From assembly GCA_901457705.2 (NCBI GenBank), contig LR590083.2, forward strand, positions 2,480,597 through 2,544,596: a DNA stretch of 64,000 bases, in the 5' to 3' direction. The notes beneath the pieces are model-generated. The model was not told the origin of the DNA and did no database searches. It worked only from the letters and a program-made list of their open reading frames with translations. A program made the position numbers and the translations under genes. Shown here piece after piece: positions 43,346 through 50,807 of this stretch. Numbering within the stretch: position 1 is the stretch's first letter; each line of letters opens with the position of its first letter. Origin of the DNA: Beijerinckiaceae bacterium RH AL1. Lineage in GTDB: Bacteria; Pseudomonadota; Alphaproteobacteria; Rhizobiales; Beijerinckiaceae.

Positions 43346-44575
43346 CTAGAAGTCCGGCGCGGTCGGCAGCTTGATGCTGCCGTCGAGGAACTTGGTCGGG
43401 CCGGCAGCGCCGGGGTTGATGTCGAAGTCGAAGATCTCGGTCGGGATCCACAGCGTCGCGCAGGCATTCGGCACGTCGACGACGCCCGAGATGTGGCCCT
43501 GCACCGGCGCGGTGCCGAGGATCGAGTAGGCCTGCTCGCCCGAGTAGCCGAACTTCTTCAGGTACTCGATCGCCGCGAGGCAGGCCTGGCGGTAGGCGAC
43601 GCCGACGTCGAGGTAATATTGCTTGCCGGCCTCGTCGACGGAGATGCCGTCGAAGATGAGGAAGTCGGTGTAGTTCGGCTTGATCGGCGACGGCTTGAAG
43701 ATCGGGCTCTTCACGCCGTACTTCGACATGCCGTCCTTGATGAGCTCGACCTTGAGGTGCAGCCAGCCCGCCATCTCGATCGCGCCGCAGAAGGTGATCT
43801 CGCCGTCGCCCTGGCTGAAGTGCAGGTCGCCCATCGAGAGGCCCGCGCCCGGCACGTAGACGGGGAAGTAGATCTTCGAGCCGCGCGACAGATCCTTGAT
43901 GTCCATGTTGCCGCCGTGCTCGCGCGGCGGCACCGTGCGGGCGCCGGTGGCGGCGGCCTTGTCGTAGGCCTCGCCCTTCAGCCGGCCCATGTGCGCGGTC
44001 TTGGCGAACGGGGGGTTGGCGACGCCGGTCGGATGATCGGGGTTGGCGGCGATGAAGGCCGTCTCTCGCTCGTTCCACAGCTCGAGCAGCTTGGGATCGG
44101 GCAGGCAGCCGATGAGGCCGGGGTGCACGAGGCCGGCGAAGCTCACTCCCGGCACGTGGCGCGAGCTCGTGTACATGCCCTTGATGTCCCAGATCGACTT
44201 CTGCGCTGTCGGGAAGTGGTCGGTGAGGAAGCCGCCGCCGTTCTTGCGCGAGAAGGCGCCGTTGAAGCCCCAGTCGCCGCCGGGCAGCGTGCCGATGTCG
44301 AGGATGTCGACGACGAGCAGGTCGCCGGGCTCGGCGCCCTTGACGCCGATCGGGCCGGACAGGAAGTGGACGATCGACAGGTCGATGTCGCGCACGTCGG
44401 AGGCGTCGTCGTCGTTCTTGATGAAGCCGCCGGTCCAATCGTAGGTCTCGATGATGAAGTCGTCGCCGGGGTTGACCGTCGCCACCATGGGAATGTCGGG
44501 GTGCCAACGATTGTGCACCATGTCGTTGTCGTAGGCGGACTGCGTGACATCGACCTTGATGATCGTCTCGGTCAT
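43346..44575 (-). CDS. fmdA: Formamidase FmdA
   Basis: A 409-residue enzyme of the acetamidase/formamidase family: HNRWHPDIPMVATVNPGDDFIIETYDWTGG, GAEPGDLLVVDILDIG, VPPREHGGNMDIKDLSRGSKIYFPVYVPGAGLSMGDLHFSQGDGEI and EYLKKFGYSGEQAYSILGTAPV are diagnostic. It hydrolyses formamide (and weakly other short amides) to formate and ammonia. Within the operon it follows the urea/amide transporter and a hydrolase and precedes fmdB, so the transporter may import short amides as well as urea. Confidence 0.95.
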   Translation of the reverse strand: MTETIIKVDVTQSAYDNDMVHNRWHPDIPMVATVNPGDDFIIETYDWTGGFIKNDDDASDVRDIDLSIVHFLSGPIGVKGAEPGDLLVVDILDIGTLPGGDWGFNGAFSRKNGGGFLTDHFPTAQKSIWDIKGMYTSSRHVPGVSFAGLVHPGLIGCLPDPKLLELWNERETAFIAANPDHPTGVANPPFAKTAHMGRLKGEAYDKAAATGARTVPPREHGGNMDIKDLSRGSKIYFPVYVPGAGLSMGDLHFSQGDGEITFCGAIEMAGWLHLKVELIKDGMSKYGVKSPIFKPSPIKPNYTDFLIFDGISVDEAGKQYYLDVGVAYRQACLAAIEYLKKFGYSGEQAYSILGTAPVQGHISGVVDVPNACATLWIPTEIFDFDINPGAAGPTKFLDGSIKLPTAPDF

Positions 44576-44626
44576 GTGGCTCTCTCCCTTTGCGTGCGTC
44601 GTTGATGGTCGTTGTTGCAGGTCCCG

Positions 44627-45643
44627 TCAGGCGGCGAGCAGCTCTTTCAGCGCCTTGTCGAGGATCTCGATGTCGTCGGGGCTTGTGCCCGGGCCGCCGG
44701 CGAAATGGCCCCAGTAGGTGTCGATCGTGCGAAGCTCGGCGTTCGGCATCGACTCCGCCTCGATGGCGTTGTCCTCGGGCGGGAAGTAGAGATCGGTCGA
44801 GGCCGGCATCAGGATCGCCTTGGCCTTGATCGAGGCCAGCGCGGCCTTGAAGTCGCCCTTGAACGTCTCGTTGGCGCTGATGTCGCCGTGCTGCCAGGTC
44901 CACAGCATGGCGAGCAGGTTGTTGGCGTCGCGCTCGTAGAAGAGACCTTCCCAGAAGCCGATCAGGAAGTCCTCGAGCGAGGCGTAGCCCATGTGCTTGA
45001 TGTCGGCCTCGACGCGATAGAACGTCTGCGAGAAGCCCCAGCCGGCGTAGACGCGGCCGAAGGCGCGCAGCCCCTTGTAGGGCGGGGATTGATACCAGCC
45101 GTCGTTGAAGGCGGCGTCGGCCTGCAGCGCCGCCTTGGCGCCCTCGAGGAAGACGTAGTTGTGCCGCGAACATTTCGCCGAGCCCTGGAACGGCAGGATC
45201 TTCGGCACCATGTGCGGGAACATCACCGCCCAGTGGTAGGTCTGCAGCGCGCCCATCGACCAGCCGGTGACGAGCACCAGCTTCTCGATCCCGAAATGCT
45301 CGGTGACGAGCCGGTGCTGCGCCTTCACGTTGTCGTAGGCGGTGACGTTTGGAAAGCGCGGGCCGTTCCAAGGCGCCGGCGTGTTGCTCGGCGAGGACGA
45401 GAGCCCGTTGCCGAACATGTTCGGGATGATGATGAAGTATTTTTCTGGATCGAGCGCCTTGCCGGGCCCGATCAGCCATCCGTTCTCGTAATGCTGGCCG
45501 GAGTACCAGGTCGGATAGACGATCGCGTTGTCCTTGGCGGCATTCAGCGTGCCGAAGGTCTTGAAGGCGAGCTTGGCGGAGCGCAGCGTCTTGCCGCACT
45601 GGAGGACGAAGTCGCCCAGCTCGAAGATCTCGTAGTCCTTCAT
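44627..45643 (-). CDS. Alpha/beta hydrolase, homoserine acetyltransferase (MetX)-like
   Basis: A 338-residue alpha/beta-hydrolase. NAIVYPTWYSGQHYENGWLIG and FIIIPNMFGNGLSSSPSN resemble MetX-type acyltransferases; the nucleophile elbow is GWSMGALQTYHWA, with acid and histidine in MPASTDLYFPPEDN and WGHFAGG. Its position between urtE and fmdA, all leftward with small gaps, argues against methionine synthesis. A role in hydrolysing or transferring an amide or formyl group is inference. The reaction is unknown. Confidence 0.85.
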   Translation of the reverse strand: MKDYEIFELGDFVLQCGKTLRSAKLAFKTFGTLNAAKDNAIVYPTWYSGQHYENGWLIGPGKALDPEKYFIIIPNMFGNGLSSSPSNTPAPWNGPRFPNVTAYDNVKAQHRLVTEHFGIEKLVLVTGWSMGALQTYHWAVMFPHMVPKILPFQGSAKCSRHNYVFLEGAKAALQADAAFNDGWYQSPPYKGLRAFGRVYAGWGFSQTFYRVEADIKHMGYASLEDFLIGFWEGLFYERDANNLLAMLWTWQHGDISANETFKGDFKAALASIKAKAILMPASTDLYFPPEDNAIEAESMPNAELRTIDTYWGHFAGGPGTSPDDIEILDKALKELLAA

Positions 45644-45654
45644 GCCTTCGCTCC

Positions 45655-46356
45655 CTAGACGGACAGGTACTTTGCGACCTTTGCCTCGTCGATGTCCGCA
45701 CGCGCGTCGTTGTGCACGATCTCGCCGTTCTCGATCACCGCGACGCGGTCGGCGACGTCGAGCGCGAAGCTCAGCACCTGCTCCGAGACGAGGATCGACA
45801 GCCCGCGCTCGTCGCGGATGCGGCGCAGCGTGCGCCCCATCTCGCGGATGATCGAGGGCTGGATGCCCTCCGTCGGCTCGTCGAGAAGCAGGACCTTCGG
45901 CGCGCTCGCCAGCGCACGGGCGATGGCGAGCTGCTGCTGCTGGCCGCCCGAGAGGTTGCCGCCGCGGCGCTTGCGCATCTCCTTGAGCACCGGGAACAGC
46001 GTGTAGATGTCTTCAAGGATCGAGCTCTTGCCGGCCTTGCCGAGGCCGGTCTCGATGTTCTCCTCGACCGTCATGGACGAGAAGACCATGCGACCCTGCG
46101 GCACGTAGGCGACGCCGCGCGCGACGCGCTCGTAGCTCTTCAGGCCGCCGATCTCGGCGTCGGCGACGCGCACGCCGCCCTGCTTCGTCGGGATCAGGCC
46201 CATCAGCGCCTTCAGGAGCGTCGTCTTGCCCATGCCGTTGCGGCCCATCAGCGCGACGATCTCGTTCTTGGCGACCGAGAGGCTCAGCCCGTGCAGGACC
46301 TCGCTCTGGCCGTAGGCGACGTGCAGGCCGTCGATCGAAAGAATTGCCTCGGACAT
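45655..46356 (-). CDS. urtE: Urea ABC transporter ATP-binding subunit UrtE
   Basis: A 233-residue ATPase of the LivF type. Walker A is GRNGMGKTT, the signature LSGGQQQQLAIARAL and Walker B VLLLDEPTEGIQPSI. The sequence GIQPSIIREMGRTLRRI is typical of UrtE rather than LivF. It forms the second nucleotide-binding subunit of the urea importer with UrtD. The ATG at 46356 is preceded by an in-frame GTG. It lies 10 bp after urtD and just upstream of the MetX-like gene. Confidence 0.93.
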   Translation of the reverse strand: MSEAILSIDGLHVAYGQSEVLHGLSLSVAKNEIVALMGRNGMGKTTLLKALMGLIPTKQGGVRVADAEIGGLKSYERVARGVAYVPQGRMVFSSMTVEENIETGLGKAGKSSILEDIYTLFPVLKEMRKRRGGNLSGGQQQQLAIARALASAPKVLLLDEPTEGIQPSIIREMGRTLRRIRDERGLSILVSEQVLSFALDVADRVAVIENGEIVHNDARADIDEAKVAKYLSV

Positions 46357-46366
46357 CACCCGCTCC

Positions 46367-47110
46367 TCAATGACCGAGATAGACTTCGACGACCTTGGGG
46401 TCGCTCTTCACCTGCGCCATCGTCCCCTCGGAGAGGATCTTGCCCTGGTGCAGCACCGTCACCTTGCGCGCGATGTCCTCGACGAACTTCATGTCGTGCT
46501 CGATGACGATGACCGAGCGGTCCGCGATGATTCGGTTCAAGAGCTCGGCGGTCTTGACGCGCTCGCTGACGCTCATGCCGGCGACCGGCTCGTCGAGCAT
46601 CAGAAGCTCGGGGTCCTGGATCAGCAGCATGCCGATCTCGAGCCACTGCTTCTGCCCGTGGCTCAGGTACTCGGCGTTCTGCTTCAGCTGGTCCTTGAGG
46701 AAGATGATCTCGGCGACCTCCTCGACGCGCTCGATGACGGCGGCGTCGCGGCGGAAGGTGAGCGCACCGAAGACGCTGCGACCCTTGGGGTAGGAGATCT
46801 CGAGATTCTCGAAGACCGTGAGCTCGTCGTAGATCGACGGCGTCTGGAACTTGCGCCCGATGCCAGCGAGGACGATCTCGTTCTCGTTGAGCTTGGTGAT
46901 CTCCTTGTTGCGGAACTTGATCGAGCCTTCGCTGGCTTTCGTCTTGCCGCAGATGAGGTCGAGCACCGTCGTCTTGCCGGCGCCGTTCGGGCCGATGATG
47001 ACGCGAATGTCGTTCTTGTCGACGTAGAAGGTGAGGTCGTTCACCGCCTTGAAGCCGTCGAAGGAGACGGTCAGGTTCTCGACGGCGAGGAGGAAGTCTG
47101 TCTCGCTCAT
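46367..47110 (-). CDS. urtD: Urea ABC transporter ATP-binding subunit UrtD
   Basis: A 247-residue LivG-type ATPase with Walker A GPNGAGKTT, signature YLSHGQKQWLEIGMLL (the SHGQKQWLEIG form is specific to UrtD) and Walker B LLMLDEPVAGMS. FDGFKAVNDLTFYVDKNDIRVIIG is also typical. It works with UrtE on the cytoplasmic face of the urea/short-amide importer. Its codons use more A/T than most neighbours (e.g. NENEI, KTKASEGSIKF), as often seen in conserved genes. Confidence 0.95.
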   Translation of the reverse strand: MSETDFLLAVENLTVSFDGFKAVNDLTFYVDKNDIRVIIGPNGAGKTTVLDLICGKTKASEGSIKFRNKEITKLNENEIVLAGIGRKFQTPSIYDELTVFENLEISYPKGRSVFGALTFRRDAAVIERVEEVAEIIFLKDQLKQNAEYLSHGQKQWLEIGMLLIQDPELLMLDEPVAGMSVSERVKTAELLNRIIADRSVIVIEHDMKFVEDIARKVTVLHQGKILSEGTMAQVKSDPKVVEVYLGH

Positions 47111-47114
47111 GTCC

Positions 47115-48245
47115 TCACTCCGCCGGGATCTGCAGGGCTTCGCTCGGGTCCTTCGACGTGCGGGCGCCGAGCTTCTTCTGCACCCACGGCGCGACGTGGC
47201 TGCGGTAGATGCCGGCGAGGCCGTTCGGGAAGAACAGCACCACGATCATGAACAGCGCGCCGAGGCCGAGCTGCCAGAGCTGCGGGAAGGCCTCGGAGAA
47301 GCTCGACTTCGCGTAGTTGACGATGAGCGTGCCGTAGATCGCGCCGAACAGCGACAGGCGGCCGCCGACGGCGGTGTAGATCACCATCTCGATCGACGGG
47401 ACGATGCCGACGAAGGACGGCGACATGAAGCCGACCTGGAGCGTGAACATCGCGCCGCCGATCGCCGCGAAGGCCGCCGCGACGCAGAAGGCGAAGACCT
47501 GGAAGCCGGCGACCGAGTAGCCGGAGAAGCGCACGCGGTCGACCTTGGTGCGCATCGCGATGAGGATGCGGCCGAGCTTCGAGCGCGTGATGTACTGGGC
47601 GGCGAGCAGGCAGGCGAGCAGCAGGATGGCGTTCACGAAGTAGAGGATCGTGTGAGCGTGATCGGTGCGGATGTCCCAGCCGTGCAGCGTGCGAAGGTCG
47701 GTGATGCCGTTGACGCCGCCGGTGTAGCCCTGCTGGCCGATGATCAGGATCGTCAGGATCGAGGCGACGGCCTGGGTGATGATCGCGAAGTAGACGCCGC
47801 CGACGCGCCGCTTGAACATCGCGTAGCTGAGGATCGCGGCAAGCAGCGTCGGCACGACGACGACGGCGATGAGCGCCAGCGGCAGGCTCTTGAACGGCAC
47901 CCAGAAGGTCGGCAGCTCGGTGATCTGGTTCCAGTCCATGAAGTCGGGGATGCCCGGCGTCGACTGGATCTTCGTGTTGGCGACGCTCGAGGCCTCGAGC
48001 TTCAGGTACATCGCCATGCAGTAGCCGCCGAGGCCGAAGAACACGCCCTGGCCCAGGCTCAGGATGCCGCCGTAGCCCCAGCAGATGACGAGGCCGACCG
48101 CGACGAAGGCGTAGGTGAGGTACTTGCCGACGAGGTTCAGCCGGAAGGGATCGAGCACCGCCGGGAAGACGACGAGCAGCAGGACCGCGAGGATCGCCAG
48201 GTTGAGCCAGCCGGCGCGTCCGAAGAAGGGGGTTCCATTCGGCAT
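47115..48245 (-). CDS. urtC: Urea ABC transporter permease UrtC
   Basis: A 376-residue LivM-type permease with about nine membrane helices: CWGYGGILSLGQGVFFGLGGYCMAMYL, FAIITQAVASILTILIIGQQGYTGGVNGITDL and VGGRLSLFGAIYGTLIVNYAKSSFSEAFPQLW are UrtC-typical. It pairs with UrtB to form the membrane channel for urea. It lies 10 bp downstream of urtB and 4 bp upstream of urtD in the transporter operon. Confidence 0.95.
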   Translation of the reverse strand: MPNGTPFFGRAGWLNLAILAVLLLVVFPAVLDPFRLNLVGKYLTYAFVAVGLVICWGYGGILSLGQGVFFGLGGYCMAMYLKLEASSVANTKIQSTPGIPDFMDWNQITELPTFWVPFKSLPLALIAVVVVPTLLAAILSYAMFKRRVGGVYFAIITQAVASILTILIIGQQGYTGGVNGITDLRTLHGWDIRTDHAHTILYFVNAILLLACLLAAQYITRSKLGRILIAMRTKVDRVRFSGYSVAGFQVFAFCVAAAFAAIGGAMFTLQVGFMSPSFVGIVPSIEMVIYTAVGGRLSLFGAIYGTLIVNYAKSSFSEAFPQLWQLGLGALFMIVVLFFPNGLAGIYRSHVAPWVQKKLGARTSKDPSEALQIPAE

Positions 48246-48255
48246 CGGGCGATCC

Positions 48256-49194
48256 TCAGCGGCGCACTTTGAGAACGAACAGACCCTGCGGCCGAAGCAG
48301 GAGAATGCCGACGATCAGCAGGAGGGTGATGACGGATGCCATCGAGCCGGAGAGGAAGAACTCGAGCGTCGACTGCGTCTGCGAGATCGAGAACGCCGAG
48401 GCGATGGTGCCGATCAGGCTCTGCGCGCCGCCGAAGACGACGATGAGAAAGGCGTTGACGATGTAGAGCTGGCCGGAGGTCGGGCCGGTCGAGCCGATCA
48501 TCGTGAAGGCCGCGCCCGCGATGCCGGCGATGCCGCAGCCGATCGCGAACGTGTAGCGATCGATGCGGTCGGTGTTGATGCCGACGGCGCCGGCGATCGG
48601 CCGGTTCTGCACCACCGCGCGCACCGACAGGCCCCAGCGAGACTTGTACATCAGCACGCCGACGGCGATCGTGATGAGGATCGTCAGCGCCATGATGATC
48701 ATGCCGTTGATCGGGATCTGGATCGAATCCGTGACCTGCCAGGAGCCGAGCATCCACTGTGGCAGGTCGACGCCGACCTCGCGCGCGCCGAAGGCCGAGC
48801 GGTAGATCTGCTGCAGGATCAGGCTCAGGCCCCAGGTCGCGAGCATCGTGTCGAGCGGGCGATGGTAGAGCCGCTTGATCAGCGCCCATTCTATGAACAT
48901 GCCGAGCGCGCCGGAGGCGAGAAACGCGATGAAGATCGCGACGAAGAAATAGCCGCCGAACAGCGACGGCAGGTAGGCCTGGAACGCCTTCGACGTAAAG
49001 TACGTCATGTAGGCGCCGAGGATCATGAACTCCCCGTGCGCCATGTTGATCACGCCCATCTGGCCGAAGATGATCGCGAGGCCGAGCGCCATCAGCACGA
49101 AGACCGAGAACAGGATCAGCCCGGCGAAGCCCTGCATCACGAAGATCGAGCCGAGATCGCCGAAGGAGTAGCCGCCGAGCATGGCAAGTCTCAC
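48256..49194 (-). CDS. urtB: Urea ABC transporter permease UrtB
   Basis: A 312-residue LivH-type permease: LGLAIIFGQMGVINMAHGEFMILGAYMTY, PLDTMLATWGLSLILQQIYRSAFGAREVGVDLPQW, VQNRPIAGAVGINTDRIDRYTFAIGCGIAGIAGAAFTMIGS and GGAQSLIGTIASAF match UrtB. The start may be the GTG at 49194 or the ATG at 49182 four codons on. It follows urtA by 88 bp and is the first of four tightly packed transporter genes. Confidence 0.94.
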   Translation of the reverse strand: MRLAMLGGYSFGDLGSIFVMQGFAGLILFSVFVLMALGLAIIFGQMGVINMAHGEFMILGAYMTYFTSKAFQAYLPSLFGGYFFVAIFIAFLASGALGMFIEWALIKRLYHRPLDTMLATWGLSLILQQIYRSAFGAREVGVDLPQWMLGSWQVTDSIQIPINGMIIMALTILITIAVGVLMYKSRWGLSVRAVVQNRPIAGAVGINTDRIDRYTFAIGCGIAGIAGAAFTMIGSTGPTSGQLYIVNAFLIVVFGGAQSLIGTIASAFSISQTQSTLEFFLSGSMASVITLLLIVGILLLRPQGLFVLKVRR

Positions 49195-49282
49195 TGTTGG
49201 AAGGCAGAGAGGCCGTGGCGACGCGGGTCCGCCACGGCGTTGAGGGGGCCCTGCACGTCGCGTGCCGGGCCGACCGGTGCGC

Positions 49283-50542
49283 TTACTGGTAGCCCTTGGG
49301 GAAGGGGTTCGGCTCGATCAGCTCAGGCGTCGTGTAGACGACGTCGAACTGTCCGTCGGCGCGGGCCCGCCCGACCAGGGTTTTCGACCACAGGTGATGG
49401 TTGGGGTGGATGCGGACGTAGCCTTCCGGCGCGTCCTTGAACTCGATGCCGGGCGAGGCGGCAGCGATCTTGTCGACGTCGAAGGAGCCGGCCTTCTCGC
49501 AGGTGAACTTCCACAGCCAGGGCCCGAGATAGGCGGCCTGCGTCACGTCGCCGATGACCGTCTTCTCGCCCCACATCTTCTTGAAGGCGGCGACGAAGGC
49601 CTTGTTCTGCGGCGTGTCGAGCGACTGGAAGTACTTCATGCAGGCGTAGGCGCCGGCGATGTTCTCGCCGCCGATGCCGTCGATCTCGTCCTCGGTGACC
49701 GAGATCGTCATCAGCATCTGCTTGTTGAGGTCGATGCCCGCCGCCTTCAGCTGCTTGTAGAATGCGACGTTCGAGCCTCCGACGACCGCGATATAGATCA
49801 CGTCGGGCTTCTTCAGCTTGATCTTGTTGATCACCGAGTTGAACTGGGTGCTGCCGAGCGGGAAGTAATCCTCGCCGACGACCTTCTGGTGCAGCACGTT
49901 CTCGATGTGCTTGCGGGCGATCTTCATCGAGGTGCGCGGCCAGATGTAGTCGGACCCGAGCAGGTAGAATGTCTTGGCCTTGCGCTCCTTCTCGACCCAG
50001 TTGAGGCCGGCGAGGATCTGCTGCGTGGCCTCCTGGCCGGTGTAGATGACGTTCTTCGACTGCTCGAGGCCCTCGTAGAAGGTGGGATAGTAGAGCATGC
50101 CGTTGTACTGCTCGAAGACCGGCAGCACGGCCTTGCGCGAGGCCGAGGTCCAGCAGCCGAAGACCGCCGCGCAGTGGTCGCTGACGAGCAGCTTCTTCGC
50201 CTTCTCCGCAAAGGTCGGCCAGTCGGAGGCGCCGTCCTCCTGGATGACCTTGATCTGCCGGCCGAGCACGCCGCCGGCCTCGTTGATCTGCGAGATCGCG
50301 AGCTTCTCGGCCTCGACCGAGCCGGTCTCCGAGATCGCCATCGTGCCGGTGATCGAGTGCAGGATGCCGACGGTCACGCTGTCGTCGGTGACGGCGAGGC
50401 CCGTCGTGTCGACCGCCGAGGTGGCGGGCGCCGCGAAAGCCCGGCGTCCGAACAAGCTCACCGCCGGCAGCGCCGCGATGCCCTTGAGGATCTGCCGCCG
50501 CAGCGGAGACGCCAGCGCGTCGTGATCGTCGTCGTGTGACAT
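49283..50542 (-). CDS. urtA: Urea (short-chain amide) ABC transporter substrate-binding protein UrtA
   Basis: A 419-residue periplasmic binding protein with a probable twin-arginine signal (LRRQILKGIAALPAVSLFGRRAFA). The mature part shows VTVGILHSITGTMAISETGSVEAEKLAI, CTSASRKAVLPVFEQ-like FGCWTSASRKAVLPVFEQ, MLYYPTFYEGLEQSKNVIYTGQEATQQI and EGYVRIHPNHHLWSKTLVGRA, all characteristic of UrtA/FmdD. The ATG at 50542 follows a G-rich ribosome binding site. It heads the urt-fmd operon, divergent from the permease-kinase gene. Confidence 0.95.
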   Translation of the reverse strand: MSHDDDHDALASPLRRQILKGIAALPAVSLFGRRAFAAPATSAVDTTGLAVTDDSVTVGILHSITGTMAISETGSVEAEKLAISQINEAGGVLGRQIKVIQEDGASDWPTFAEKAKKLLVSDHCAAVFGCWTSASRKAVLPVFEQYNGMLYYPTFYEGLEQSKNVIYTGQEATQQILAGLNWVEKERKAKTFYLLGSDYIWPRTSMKIARKHIENVLHQKVVGEDYFPLGSTQFNSVINKIKLKKPDVIYIAVVGGSNVAFYKQLKAAGIDLNKQMLMTISVTEDEIDGIGGENIAGAYACMKYFQSLDTPQNKAFVAAFKKMWGEKTVIGDVTQAAYLGPWLWKFTCEKAGSFDVDKIAAASPGIEFKDAPEGYVRIHPNHHLWSKTLVGRARADGQFDVVYTTPELIEPNPFPKGYQ

Positions 50543-50617
50543 ACCCACCCCTCGAACCGAGCCAGGCCCTCACGGCTTGGACGGTCTCAGGGTGACGTGG
50601 CGTGCGGCGCTGCAGCA

Positions 50618-50635
50618 ATACGTAGGACCACGTAT
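50618..50635. promoter_or_regulatory. Palindrome in the urtA / sensor-kinase intergenic region
   Basis: ATACGT-AGGACC-ACGTAT is a perfect 6-bp inverted repeat with a 6-bp spacer, 76 bp before urtA and 172 bp before the kinase start. It is the most ordered element of this 265-bp divergent promoter region and a candidate binding site for the LuxR-type regulator encoded at 54161. No sigma-54 promoter with correct spacing was found here. Confidence 0.45.
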
Positions 50636-50807
50636 GCGGCTGCGGCAATTCGCTGATAATGGAGCGCCGAGCGGGCGCCGAGCGAAGGGGGCTTGCCGAT
50701 TGCCGTCGGTGGCCGCTTTGTTGCAATGCCGAATGATGGGCTGAACGATGAGCCAAACGATCGGCCGGGCGATGGTCGATTAACCGGCCGGGATGTAGAC
50801 GATCACC

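Noticed and set aside
50600-50660. Possible sigma-54 promoters for urtA or the permease-kinase
   Set aside because: TGGCGTGCGGCGCTGC and the minus-strand TGGTCCTACGTATTGC both have eleven rather than ten bases between GG and GC.
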